This document shows positions 50,601-62,413 of a stretch of DNA of 64,000 nucleotides, one piece after another (position 1 is the stretch's first letter; every line of letters starts with the position of its first letter). The DNA is taken from the NCBI GenBank assembly GCA_028023455.1, contig JAQFVV010000022.1:6343100-6407099 (forward strand), read 5' to 3'. The notes beneath the pieces are model-generated. The model was given only the letters and a program-made list of their open reading frames with translations. It was not told the origin of the DNA and searched no databases. Origin of the DNA: Epiperipatus broadwayi. Lineage: Eukaryota > Onychophora > Udeonychophora > Euonychophora > Peripatidae. Both the position numbers and the translations under genes were made by a program.

Positions 50601-50730
50601 TTTATACAAAAATTAAATACTTTTTTTTATATTAAACATTAAGTATACAGTTAATTTTAACTTTCCTGTTCTTTTAACTTACATTCTTATAATTATTATC
50701 CATATCTAATTTTCAAATAAATTAGAAATT
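47700..50730. other. Balanced-composition DNA (to ~49330), then AT-rich; no gene
   Basis: 48170-48540 and 49130-49310 are less AT-biased and lack homopolymer runs. A frame at 48271-48516 matches no family I know. Beyond 49330 the DNA returns to A/T filler. No gene is called. Confidence 0.45.
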
Positions 50731-50735
50731 GAGTA

Positions 50736-51774
50736 CACCTTATGCGGATTATTTTAATGCGATTTTGCAGTTATGCGATTCATGTTTCTTCTTAATATTT
50801 TTCATGTTTCACTATATTAGATATCAAGAAATTTAAATTATTAATAACTTATTTTGACTTGAAATACTTTTTTTTCTTTCAAAAATATAACGTTATATTA
50901 GCAGCTAATGTGAATATGGCCTGAAGCTATATTTAGAATAAATAATCTACTTATACTAATGAGTAAACAATAATAATAATACATTTATACTTACGTATAA
51001 AAATATCGCAATAAATATTCAAAAATTTTAAACTTTTAAAATGTATTTTGTTACATATAAAGAAAGAAATAATGTAGATTTTTAAAATAAATAAGATTTT
51101 ATAAACTGAAAATAATATTTTTAATGATAATGTATAATCTTTTTGTTTTGATTGCGTTTATTTTTTTAATATAGAAACAAAATGTGAACATTTAATAATT
51201 TATTTCAGTAGTAAAAATCAGTTGTCAACAGAAAACCATTAACACAGCATAAGACTGAAATTGGCACTAGTCGTGTAAATGGGATGGAATAGAATATGGT
51301 AAAAATTACACAGTGGGGAACAGAAAATAAAGTAGCTAACAAGTTTCTTTGGGCATAATTGCTGAGATTCTTGACTTCGTTCAAGAAGCTACATCACATC
51401 ACATTGACGAATCTGATTTCTTACCAGTTTACAAACGAACTGCACATTCGAAAATAGCGATAATGATTAAAATACATATGAAAAAATGTCAAATTAAATA
51501 CTGTAGTTAATAAAAAAAAGTAAAAAAAGTTTGTCTTGTACCAATTTTTTTCAAATATTTGATATTTTTTATTAGTCATACTTTATTTCCATATTTTTTT
51601 AATGCGAATTTTAAAGTAATTTTTCATTGTTGCTTTGCTTTTATGTGAATTCTGAAAATTACAGACCCTTTCCCCCCCCCATTTTTCAAGGTAAATTAAG
51701 TCTATTTTTGTGTGATTTTTTTTAATGCGGGTTTTCTGTGGAACCTATCTACCGCATAAAACGAGACCCAGGTG
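50736..51774. mobile_element. Tigger-like non-autonomous element, copy 1
   Basis: The right end, reverse-complemented, reads CACCTGGGTCTCGTTTTATG. The left end reads CACCTTATGCGGATTATT, apparently with about 11 terminal bases lost. TA flanks both sides (50734-50735, 51775-51776). Interior text such as TTTGTCTTGTACCAATTTTT and GTCAACAGAAAACCATTAAC is shared, in reverse orientation, with 56182-57241. The end style (CTCGTTTTATGCGG) resembles Tigger/pogo ends. No transposase seen. Confidence 0.72.
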
Positions 51775-51779
51775 TATAA

Positions 51780-52235
51780 ATAATAATTAAAAATAACATG
51801 TTTAACCTTAAGAATGTAAATTAAAAAGTATAGGAAAATTATAAATGAGTATGTTCATTTTATGCAAATTTAAGTAATAAGTAGAATTTTCAACTTAGTG
51901 TATTGACAATGCCCAGAAAAATAGTCAAAAGTTAAGAAAATAAAATATTTATTTATATAAAGTGAATTCAATGAAAATGAAATAAATTTTAAAAACTGAA
52001 TTATGCAGAAATGTATTATTCATTTTAACATTATTAATTTCTAACAAATAGATATCAAACATAGGTAAACATATTCAAAATGCATATCTGCAAAACCAAC
52101 AATTTAAAAAACAAAAAATACTTAGTTTGTCACTTGAAAGTTCAAAAAAAGTTCATGCACCGAAAGTTACAGAGCAGAGCTAATCCATGGACTTTGAGCT
52201 CCATTCTGCAACTTAACAATTTTACCAAACCATAT
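51780..52235. other. AT-rich DNA, no gene
   Basis: No recognised feature. Confidence 0.5.
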
Positions 52236-52239
52236 AGGG

Positions 52240-52645
52240 CAGGGGTGGACAAATAGCGGCCAGCCAAGACGATCAGAAAAATCCACCTTGAACTGAGATT
52301 TCCTTCCCATGCGCGACTGAAGATTCGTCTCATATTTTCCACTAGGATGGCCATGTCAATACACATGGGCAGTGCTTTTCCAGTTGATCTGGTTAATTTC
52401 AATTTTATCTTTGCATTATCAAATATATATATTTCCAACTTTAGTGAACCCATGAACCTTCTGAAAAAATGTAAAATCGTTGATGAATCTCGTGTGTTTA
52501 ATAAAGAATGGACAAACAAATATTTCTTGGGTAACACAGGGAATAAAGCAATGTGTTTATTGTGTCATGAAAAAAAACTGCGGACCTCCGCTAACACAAA
52601 GTGGCCCCCAATGCACCCCTCGAGCCAAAACAATTGCCACCCCTG
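52240..52645 (+). mobile_element. hAT deletion derivative retaining BED-finger coding sequence, copy 2
   Basis: Ends are CAGGGGTGGACAAATAG and the reverse complement CAGGGGTGGCAATTG. On the plus strand it encodes LLKKCKIVDESRVFNKEWTN followed by KYFLGNTGNKAMCLLCHEKK. This is the start of a GTF2IRD2-type hAT transposase, with the Cys-2-Cys of the BED finger intact but no His pair and no catalytic domain. The flanks (ATATAGGG / CAATAATA) no longer match, though both carry a central TA. It is colinear with 25068-25548 in reverse orientation. Confidence 0.82.
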
Positions 52646-52649
52646 CAAT

Positions 52650-55005
52650 AATAGATATTTAATAGGATATCATATGACTTGAATTAAATGATGACAATGG
52701 TTCAATAAAAAAGGAATTTTGAACTTATTTGTCATTTACCGATATGTTTATTCATTTGTATGAAATTATTAGTGTTAAACAGATGAAAAATATATACAGT
52801 ATAATTAATACCTGTGTAGAGAATACTATACATTTATATAGTTTATAATATGTATATATAGGGTGACCTTCCAATAACTTTAATATCTGTGTTGGGATAA
52901 TAATAACAATCTTTACTATAATAATTATTAATATTTAAATACAAGTATTTAATTATTAATAATATATATATTTACCTTAAAAAATACTATAATCATCATT
53001 TAGAGTGGGCAGAAGTCCAGCAATAATGGTAAAATTATAGTTACTCATTTGAATAAAATATTTAAAGAATTCATTAATCCTACAAGAAATATTGCAAGTG
53101 ACAATAATGAAATATTAATAATTAATTGGTAACGTCATTAAAACCAAAACATAATGTTAATCAAATGGAAAATAGATAGCCTAGTAAATTATTTCAATAC
53201 AAATGAGAGAATCAAGAACAAGAGAACAATAATAATAAAAAAAGATGGATGGATGGATATTAGAGAATGGAAAGGGTCTGTAAAAAATAGTCACCAAATT
53301 ATATTCAAATGATTATCTGAATTACACGTTTCCAAATTGTGATTTTAAAATTACAACAATTTATGCATCAGCATAAGATATAAGGCCTATCTGAATATAT
53401 GATTTTATCAAAAAATAGGAATTATAACAATCCTATTCTAAAACAGCATCAAACAAGAGTATGTGAGTAACTTGTTTTCAGATAACCTGCATTACAATAT
53501 TCTCAACCACTGAACAGTGTATTATAGAATATTTTACCCTAGTTGTAAATATACACAAACAGACAAAGAAAATAATACATTTTAAATGCATTTTCAAATA
53601 CAGTATAAACAATTTAACAGATTGCTAATTGTGAAAATGCAATGATTTTGAACATACAAAAAAAAGATATAAAATTATTTTATACACAAAATCCTGCATC
53701 AATATCAGAAAGTCACAATGCCTAAATGTGAATATAGGCCAAGATAAGAAACAATCTTCAAATACTCCATTGCAAAGCCAAAAAATCTCCAAAAGACCTT
53801 CAAATAAAAGCAATAAAGTAGAAAGCCTTAATCACCAAACTAGATAATTGCCAAGCAATAAAGATTTGTTTCACACTTTAGCTAATTATAAGTAGATACC
53901 CACTAACTAACTAACTACTAATTGAATAGGTAATTGGTTGATTATAATCCCATTTCAACTGAAAAAAAAAAAAAGCATTCTAAGTCTGATTATAATTTGA
54001 AAAAATATCCAAATGTCTCTTCCTGGCCTGGAATTTAGAGGCATTTAAATGCCTACATAATTATGAATAAGTTTCACTATTTTGTATGAATTTCTGAACA
54101 TCTCTATGATATACAAATGTGGATAATGTATAATTAACAAAGTTGTTCTAGTAAGTTAAGTTCTTTGTTTTCCAGAACTGCTGCTGATGAAATAATGTCT
54201 AACCAGATAGGAAAACAATTAATTTAAAAAAATCTCCTTAGGAAAAATATTTTTCAATTATTTCATTAAATAATTGTTTAAAAAACTTCATACCGAAATC
54301 CATATCCCAGAAAGAAAAGAATCATTTTCATACAGTAATCCATATCCGAGAAAAAAAACAAAAACATTTTCAACTATAGTTAAACAATTCTCAATAAAGA
54401 TCCAAATAATTTCTTTTTTTGTATTCTTTTAATAGTTCTGAAAGGATAAAACCTATTAAAATGAATGTTATTAAAAAATTCTACGTGGAATGGTGATGAT
54501 GATAATAATAATAATATGCAAATAAATAATGATTTAGATAATGTTATATTTCAATTGAGACTTGATATTTCCCAATTTAAAGAGTGCCTTGTTTTACACC
54601 ATAAATTTTGGTTAGTCAGCCATAGGCCATTCAAACACCAAAAGAGAGACTGTTGAGTGTCAGTCTGAGAACCTTTAGTTCTAAAGTGTAACATTTTCCC
54701 ATTACATTAGCCTACACATCAATTATCAGTAATTTTATAAAACTTTATCAAATAAATAAACTTTTGTTAATAATTTCAATGTAGGTTTTTCCAATTTTTT
54801 AAGCTTTTTTTTTTATAAGCAATAGCAACCAATATATTATGGAAAAAATAAAAAATCTTTTCACAATTTATAAAAAATAACACTAAAAATTCATGTTCAT
54901 CAATTATTTCTATTATTATTTCAGATAGTCCATAGGAAAAAAATCTATTTCAAAATCCTGCCTGCAATATAGAATAAAATTTATAATTTCTTCTATTTTT
55001 AAAAG
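52650..55005. other. AT-rich DNA, no gene
   Basis: A GATGGATGGATGGAT micro-run is at about 53243-53257. No coding or RNA gene recognised. Confidence 0.55.
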
Positions 55006-55008
55006 CAG

Positions 55009-55200
55009 AGGCAAAACTCTCCATACAGTAGTGCCACTCATAATCAATGGATGCAAACTAAAAATTGGTCTGGGTATATGGATAGTACTAGATAGGGATT
55101 TTATGCACAAATCTTGCAGTCATTGGTTACTCTGGCTTGCACTGAGTGGCGCTACTGTACGGAGTTTGATCAAGCATAAAAAATTGTGATCATATGATGT
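55009..55200. mobile_element. Foldback-like repeat family, copy D (short)
   Basis: GGCAAAACTCTCCATACAGT at 55011 and GGCGCTACTGTACGGAGTTT at about 55148-55167 are inverted termini. Between them is TAATCAATGGATGCA and a run through TAGATAGGGATTTTATGCAC. The TGATCATATGATG motif follows the right end as in copies A and B. Most of the body is deleted. Confidence 0.65.
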
Positions 55201-55209
55201 TCCCTTTTT

Positions 55210-56178
55210 CTGCATAAAATAAAAATAAAAATACAGAAAACAAACATTGGTCAAATTGTAAGCACTAATAGATAGTTAGTTAGTTCAATCTAACTCCTAC
55301 AATGCATTCTCTTTACAAGATTTTCTGTAGCCAGAAATAGCCAATAACTTTATCTTAATATTCAAGTTAACAATTTAAAATTTTCAAAAACTTTAAGATA
55401 AAGGTATTCACCAAATAGAAATTTACGATTAATCTTATTAGATAATCACATTATCTCTAATTCATCAAAAATTGTTATGTATAATTTAACATAATTCATG
55501 TTAATCTATTCAGTTTCTCAATTTCCAACAATTTCATGAAAGATCTCAAAATCTTAGCATTTTTATTTTCAGCAAATAGTCTCATAGCATAATGGGTAGA
55601 ACAACTATCTGATAATTCCATGGTCTCAAGATCAAGACTATGCAAGTAAACATTGAAATTTTTACAAGTCACAAACAGACAACAGAGTTGTTCTTTTAGC
55701 CTTTTAATCAATCCAGCTAACCATTCAATATTGGTCAGCAAATAGACAACTATCTACTTTTAAGTTAGACTATAAAAGTCCTAAAGTAATCTAATTTCAT
55801 CAGATAAGTGTTAATGAGTATGTAAAATTTAAAAAAATGCAATTATGATATATATAGTCTCCGCTATTAGTGGAAAAACTTCATACTTCTATGAATATGA
55901 GACCTTTATCATTGTTGTAGTTTTTGACTGATGGTTAGATTTAGTAAAAAGAAATCGTACTGTTGCTTTAAAATTGCAATTTTATAATTTATATTATCTA
56001 TAAGCAAGACAATATTAGATAAGCAAAATACAGCTCACTATAACTCATTTTTATATCTTTTTACATATTTTTCTTATTTTTACAAAAAAAAATTCTAACA
56101 GTGGTTCAAACCCTTTTTTTTATTTAAACAAGTTTTATATTGGATTGATTTTGTTTCGAAACCCCACTCCCAATATAT
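55210..56178. other. AT-rich DNA with one tRNA-like sequence
   Basis: Apart from the tRNA-like sequence at 55579-55643, no gene is seen. Confidence 0.5.
55579..55643 (+). repeat. tRNA-like sequence (Ile(GAU)-like SINE head or pseudogene)
   Basis: GTCTCATAGCATAATGGGTA resembles a tRNA 5' end and D arm (box A). CTGATAA is an Ile-type anticodon loop with GAT, and GGTCTCAAGATCAAGACT stands at the T arm (box B). Anticodon-stem pairing is broken, so it is not a working tRNA gene. Confidence 0.45.
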
Positions 56179-56181
56179 ATA

Positions 56182-57241
56182 TACCTGCATCTTGTTTTAC
56201 GCGATAGATAGGTTTCCTCAGAAAACACGTGCAAACACAATCGCGCAAAAATAGACATAACTTACATTGAAAAAAGGGGTGTGTGGTCTGTGATTTTTCA
56301 AAATTCGCGTAAAAGCAGAGCACCAACGTAAAATTACTTTAAAATTCACGCAAAAAAAAAAATAAGGAAATAAAATATGCTAATAAAAAATTTCAAATTT
56401 GAAAAAAATTGATACAAGACAAACTTTTTTTAACTATAATATTTAATTTTATTCAAAATAATATATTTTTATGCATAATTTATAGTACAATAATTTACAT
56501 TTTTTTATATACGTTTTAATTATTATAGCTATTTGCCGAAAAACATGTTCGTTTGCAAACAACTAGCGCCAACTTCACACTCATGTTGGGTCAATGGTTT
56601 TCTGGTGACAACGTAATTAATCTTTGAGATGATGATTTTATTAATTGTTTATGAAACTAACACCTAAAAATTAAATTCTAATTTTTGTCTTTAATTTTCA
56701 ATTCCGTTTAAAAATCAAATTTCACATCACATTAATTTCAAGTCATCATAAGTAATTTTTAAATTGTTAATTACAATTAAAAATCAGATTTTAATTTTTA
56801 ATTGTCAAATTTAATTGTGCCCACTGCTATTACTGACCTTTTAAAAATAAACTTGTGGACACTAAATGATTAATAATTGATTACATTCTTTTTTAAAAAG
56901 CAAAAACAGAATGTGGTTTAAAATGCAAAATTAACACGCACAATGTTTGAACAAATTTACATTATAATCTTGTAAATTTAATGTGTGTATACATAAAATG
57001 TGGAAATCATGATTTTAATTTCATTATTGCATAAAATCTTACTATTATAAAGCACTGAAAATATTGAAATTACTAAGATGAAAGTCAAATTCCAATAATG
57101 TGCTATTACTTTCAATATAACGTAAGTGCGCGAAATTTATTATTTAAAGCAATAGCGCATTATCGGAGTTCGACTTCCGGTGAAACACGAATCGCGTAAC
57201 TTCAAAATCGTGTTAAGTCCACATAAAAAGAGACCCTGGTG
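56182..57241. mobile_element. Tigger-like non-autonomous element, copy 2
   Basis: The left end is TACCTGCATCTTGTTTTACG and the right end, reverse-complemented, CACCAGGGTCTCTTTTTATG. TA lies on both sides (56180-56181, 57242-57243). It is colinear with the reverse complement of 50736-51774 from end to end, so the pair defines the full family. Interior landmarks include GGTTTTCTGGTGACAACG and TTGATACAAGACAAACTTTT. No transposase is visible. Confidence 0.75.
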
Positions 57242-57554
57242 TATATATTATCTAGACTTAAATAGCTGTGATTGGTAAAATAAATTGTACATATGATGTC
57301 AACATAGAAAAAGTTACAATTGTATATTCATTTGCTGCTATATTCAAAAATATTAATGAATATAATAATAATTTATCTATTGAAAAATAATCTTTAGAAA
57401 ATAATATGGTAATATAGATGAAATTTTATTCTCCATTTGTGTTAATGCAAATAATATGTATATACAAGCAAATAAAGCAATTTATTTCAGTGAATAGTTT
57501 ATATACTTTATGAAGTATTATAACTTTTTCTTTCTTTATTGCATTGCCAAATCC

Positions 57555-57870
57555 ATATAATATTAATATCATTTATGTTGTTTATTACTTTTACAATGCT
57601 TTTTACAACCCACTATTGATGGCTTCAGAACTATAACAGATACAATACAAATACATGAATAAAGAATATACATGAACCATATAATTATATATATATATAC
57701 ACATAAATTCTATCTTATAATCATTATTTATATGCCCACAAATATCTATATATCTCTCTATTTAATTCTTACCTTTTTTATACTCTATATTTATAAATAT
57801 AAATATAGAATATAAATACAGAATATAAAAAAAAAGATTAAAATGTATAATATATTGTAAGGGTAACTTA
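57555..57870. repeat. Left arm of a large inverted repeat
   Basis: Its reverse complement matches 59840-59998 plus 61079-61229, for example ACCCACTATTGATGG / CCATCAATAGTGGGT, ACAAATACATGAATA / its complement near 61107, and AAATTCTATCTTATAATC / its complement at about 59965-59982. This arm lacks the GGT-family insertion present in the right arm. Confidence 0.8.
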
Positions 57871-57874
57871 CAAT

Positions 57875-59835
57875 CTTATTAAGCTCACTTGTTTATGTGC
57901 AATATCAAGCCATAAACTTAAAATATAATTTTAAGTAATAAACACTAAATATGTTATCCTTTTACGTTAAAATACCCATATGCACATGTATATAACTTAA
58001 AATTTTATTAACAAAAGTCAAGTCAAATAAATAGTTATTTTAATGAAATCAAATATTAAAATAATTAGATTTCAATCATTCATATATATGTATAAAATAA
58101 TTATTTATTTTAACTAATATCACTAATCAAGATTCAAAATGTAGAGATAACCTAAGGTCAAGAACTCAATTAGCAATTATTAATTATGATGCATTCAACA
58201 ATAATCAAATAGAAATCATGAAATGAAATAGTAATTTAACACGTGCTAATTACCGGAAGTTGATTCCACTATAAAAGTTAAATCAACTAAATTCTAGATC
58301 AGTTCCATCTTTTACAAATGAACTAGTCACTACGCATACTTATTTTGCTGTGTTCGAATACCGAACACATCAGAAAGATGGATCAATAGTTTGGACAAAT
58401 TTTCCTTGTTTATAAAATCTTCGTTAGCATCTAATATCACTCAAGTAAAGAGTAAATAGAATACTCCTTAATATCATCAATAATAATTCCAAAAGCGAAA
58501 TTATCTTCAATATAATAATTAGAGAAGTTCTAAACTTGAATTCCAAGGAAGATAAATATCCATCAAACATATTTATATATAAATTTATTTTAAGATTTTA
58601 AATTATAGAAAATGCATCCTGAGTAAACACATTTTTGCCATAGGTTCAAATGCTATTGTTCTAACCTAATGAAGTGTAATTATTTATTCCTACTCGGAAA
58701 TAGAACTTTATTCTTAATGAACATTATTACTCAAATTATGGAAATGAATAGGACAGTATCATAAACTTTAAATACATATCATCTTTGCGCATCAACATCC
58801 ATAAATGTTTAATTTTATTACCTTTGCTTCTAAAATCTACTTATGTTGGAATAATCCATTTTGGAAACTCAATAGATTAAAAAAGTGGAAAGATCATTGG
58901 GTTAAATATTTTTTTTATTTAATAAAATTTAGGACTTTCTTAGAAAGTGACTTGACCAGGTTAATAATTAAACTTAACATGAAGGTAAGATTTTATTTTT
59001 CTTCATATTAAATTCATTCACTTATGACAAGACAGAATTTTTGTTTATTACTAATGTAATTAATTTAATATTTGCTTGGTTATTATTCGGTATAAATAAC
59101 TAATATCCTTGGATGAAAGATCTTTTCTTTTAAAAATAGGAACCATACATAGATGGGAGGCCTTATAGAAATGGAATCTCAAAAGGATTAGATATTGTTT
59201 AATTTAAATTTAGTTAGTTAGTGTTATCATAATTTTTGGAATTATAAAATGTTATTTACTTTTACAATCTACTAAATATTGTTTGTGCTATGATACATAT
59301 CTACTATGGGATATGAGAAGGTATAATTTTAAAATGTATGCACTAATATAGTAGAAATGTATTTAAGCACTTGTAACTAAAAAAATTGTTATATAAAGAG
59401 AAACTGTTTTCAATTAATAAATATTGTTAAATTTATTTTAAATTTAAGATCTTTGATTTATTTAATTTTCATTATAAAACAAATTTGAATATATATACCC
59501 ATAGATATCTCATCCTGACTTAACATCATGATAACTTGGTTAGAAGTAATTTTGAGAATTTATTGAAATTATATACAAGTATTATTATTGCTTCAGTATA
59601 TCAATTGATCCCTGAAGAGAATTAAGTGTAAAATTCACCCTGTGTTCGAATACTGAGCATAACGGAATAATACAGAGATAAAGATTGAATGAACTGCTAT
59701 AAATTGTATCTATACTAAATGTTTAAACATTTTTAAAATAGATGCAATCATGGGTTAAACTTTTATATCATTCATGGTATCCTACATGAAGACCCTAAGT
59801 CCGACTATAGTTAGATGCTTTCACCCTCATTCTTT
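57875..59835. other. Spacer of the large inverted repeat; no gene recognised
   Basis: AT-rich. A small hairpin GTGTTCG-AATAC-CGAACAC lies at 58350-58368, and GTGTTCGAATACTGAGCA recurs once near 59642. The frame at 58805-59011 has no known relatives that I recognise. If the arms are terminal repeats, this is the body of a non-autonomous or decayed element. Confidence 0.5.
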
Positions 59836-59998
59836 AAGGGAATGTGGACCGTTACAATATAAAAAGATAATAATTATATAGAGATATATAAATATAAAAT
59901 ATAAAAAAGGTTAACATGTGTAATATATAAAAAAGTAATAATTATGTAGAAAGATATATGATTATAAGATAGAATTTGTGTATATATATAAAATGTAA

Positions 59999-61070
59999 GG
60001 TAGTCGTTGACTAGTCGATGCAGGCCGCTTGATGGCGCTGATTCCATGCAAAAGCACAGAAATATGCCATTTACACGGCCTATAGAACAGTTCTGTTCAT
60101 ATTAGCCGTTAGCAGGCCTAGATGGCATTGAACACAAATATTATGGCCCGCTTTTGTGCTTCATATTATGCAAACAGCGCACACTTCATAGATCGCTACG
60201 GTATGATGTGAGGGTGTATAGAATTCAACTGGCCATAACTCTTTTCATGTACATTCGAAGTAATGATTTTTCACCCGACATGACGTAGTTTTAGATAGTA
60301 ATAATTGTAAGCCTGTCGCTGCACTTCCTACACATCTTTTTAAGATGAAACCAATTGCAAAAGTGTATGTCCCAGCATTATTTCGCAGAATTTACGTGAA
60401 AAAGAAATTTTGCCACAAACAGCTACAAGATTACTAAAACGCTGTGGTTTGTCGTTTTTAAAAGCATAAGCTTGGTTTGATCAGACGGCAAAAAATGTAA
60501 TTTTAAAATGGAATTATTACACTTTATTAAATAATGTTGTTTCGTAAATTTTTTTAAAATAGTTTTCAAAATATCGTCATGGAATGTTTCTAATATATAT
60601 ATTTGTTTGATCAGATTAGTGCATCTTTTTGCTGATCCAAAAACTATCGGTCCCCCTCCCTGCACATTCCAGCACTACGCGCTGACATGTATAATGTAAT
60701 TTTAAAATGTTTGATCAAAATAGTGCATCTTTTGGCCGATCCTTTGAATCAGTGAAACCATCGGTCCCCCTCTCTGCACATTCCAGCGCTACGCACTGAC
60801 ATGTGTATAATGTAATTAAAAAATGTAATTTAGAAAATAATGTTTTCCAAAAAAAAACTACATGCACTTTTTTTTTAAAAAAAAGTTTTAAAGAAAAATA
60901 AATATAAATCCCTATAATAAAAAAGAGAAACAGAAGAAAGTGTTATATTTAATTGTTTTTGAATAAATAATAACAACATTGTAAATCAGCCTGGTAACGT
61001 TATATCTATTTCTTTTTAACTAGCAACAGAGAGCCATCAAGCAGCATGTGTCAGCTAGTCGACGATGACC
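59999..61070. mobile_element. GGT-family DNA element (1072 bp)
   Basis: The left end is GGTAGTCGTTGACTAG and the reverse-complemented right end GGTCATCGTCGACTAG, with GCTTGATGGC following in both. The 8-bp flanks AAATGTAA (59991-59998, 61071-61078) are exact. The insertion is confirmed by the uninterrupted left arm of the inverted repeat. The left subterminal region shares AGCACAGAAATATGCCATTT and AGCAGGCC text with the members at 8615 and 11430. No transposase seen. 8-bp duplications with GG ends suggest Merlin or MULE-like ancestry. Confidence 0.85.
60606..60822. repeat. Two tandem ~104-bp units
   Basis: TTTGATCA(G/A)ATAGTGCATC-like text begins at 60606 and 60710. Each unit continues to ATCGGTCCCCCTC, CTGCACATTCCAGC and CTGACATGT. 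The second is slightly longer. They sit inside the GGT-family element, as the tandem units do in the copy at 11430. Confidence 0.8.
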
Positions 61071-61229
61071 AAATGTAAAATTATATGTTCATGTATATTT
61101 GTATTCATGTATTTGTATTGTTTGTTATAGTTCTGAAGAAAATTGCTGGGACAATCGAAACCATCAATAGTGGGTTGTAAAAACCATTGTAAAAATAATA
61201 AAGAACATAAATGATATTAATATTATATA

Positions 61230-62410
61230 ATAGATTATATACTTAATGACTGTGTGAGTGTGTAATTAATACGCAAGCTATTTAGAGATAAATGCAATGT
61301 TTAAGAATTCATGCTATAATTAATCTATTAAAAAAAGTAAACAAAGAAATGTATTTCTTTATAATTGATTTCCCTTTATCTTCTTTTTCTGTTCATCCTT
61401 ATTACATTATTACAATTTTACATTATTATTTTGAAGGCTATTTCAATTTTATCAGTGTTAAAGACTGACTAACAGACTTCTTCAAAGTTACTTTAAAAAA
61501 AGAAATATGGTTAGTTGTTTTAGAAGTCATAAGGTAAATCAAGCACTCAAATAGCATGTTGAACACAACAGTTCATTCAGGTTATCAAACTAACTTTTTT
61601 TTCACTTTACTCAGTTGAGGAATCAAAAATCTTCAGCTTGTGGACCCCCTCCAAAAAAAAAACTGAGGTTCTAAACCATATTGGACAGTTATTCAAAATC
61701 AATACATTATTTTATAGTTTTAACACATAATTTTAAAAAATTCTCTATTAGCAAATTTATACACATTAAAATATTAATATCTAAAAGAAAACAATACCCA
61801 TAACCATATTTACACATATAGCCACCAATATGTATTTTCTGTACATTCAATAATTGCTAATTTTACATTATGTTCACATTTTTATTGTTATTACAAGGAT
61901 GTCTGTGTACGCATAACCTATATATATATGCAAAATAATATCTTAATAAATAGAATATATATATTCTCCATAATTACATTGATAAGTAATATGAAGAATT
62001 TTTGTAAATATTACAAATGTTATTAAACATTAAAATAATATATTATCATTAGTCTTTAATAAAACTACCCATTGAAAATTTTGAAAAAGCATCATAGAAA
62101 ATAATTGTAAAATTGTAATTTTTAAACAATATATTTTTTTTTCTTCATTAAATCTAATTATCAAACAATATCTCATCTTTTCATTTTGCAAAAATTTTAC
62201 TGAAATGTTAAAAAATTTGTTCAAGGTGTTAAAATAGAGAAGCAAGATATGTTTGCTGCTAATGAAGTTTTAATTGATAAAAAAAAATAAAAGTGAAAGA
62301 ATGTAAGCTATTGAAGAAATATCTGGTGTGAAAATTTGAAACTGCATTAGTGAAAATAACTAGACTTTCAGCCAATTTTTTTTTTTGCAGTGAACGAATC
62401 AACAGATATT
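61230..62410. other. AT-rich DNA with a possible hAT-end remnant
   Basis: At about 61612 CAGTTGAGGAATCAAAAATC followed by CAGCTTGTGGACCCCCTCC has the look of a hAT 5' end, but no partner end was found. The rest is AT-rich with no gene. Confidence 0.4.
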
Positions 62411-62413
62411 ATA

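Larger units (their letters stand above)
59840..61229. repeat. Right arm of the large inverted repeat, split by an insertion
   Basis: 59840-59998 and 61079-61229 together are the reverse complement of 57555-57870. The GGT-family element (59999-61070) and one 8-bp duplication (61071-61078) interrupt it. A GCTGGGACAATCGAAACC stretch near 61147-61164 is absent from the left arm. Confidence 0.8.

Noticed and set aside
52142-52537. 131-codon minus-strand frame
   Set aside because: It lies antisense to the BED-finger remnant of the hAT derivative at 52240-52645 and has no family features of its own.
58350-58368. 7-bp hairpin GTGTTCG/CGAACAC considered as a regulatory site
   Set aside because: It is short and isolated; no supporting context beyond one partial repeat near 59642.
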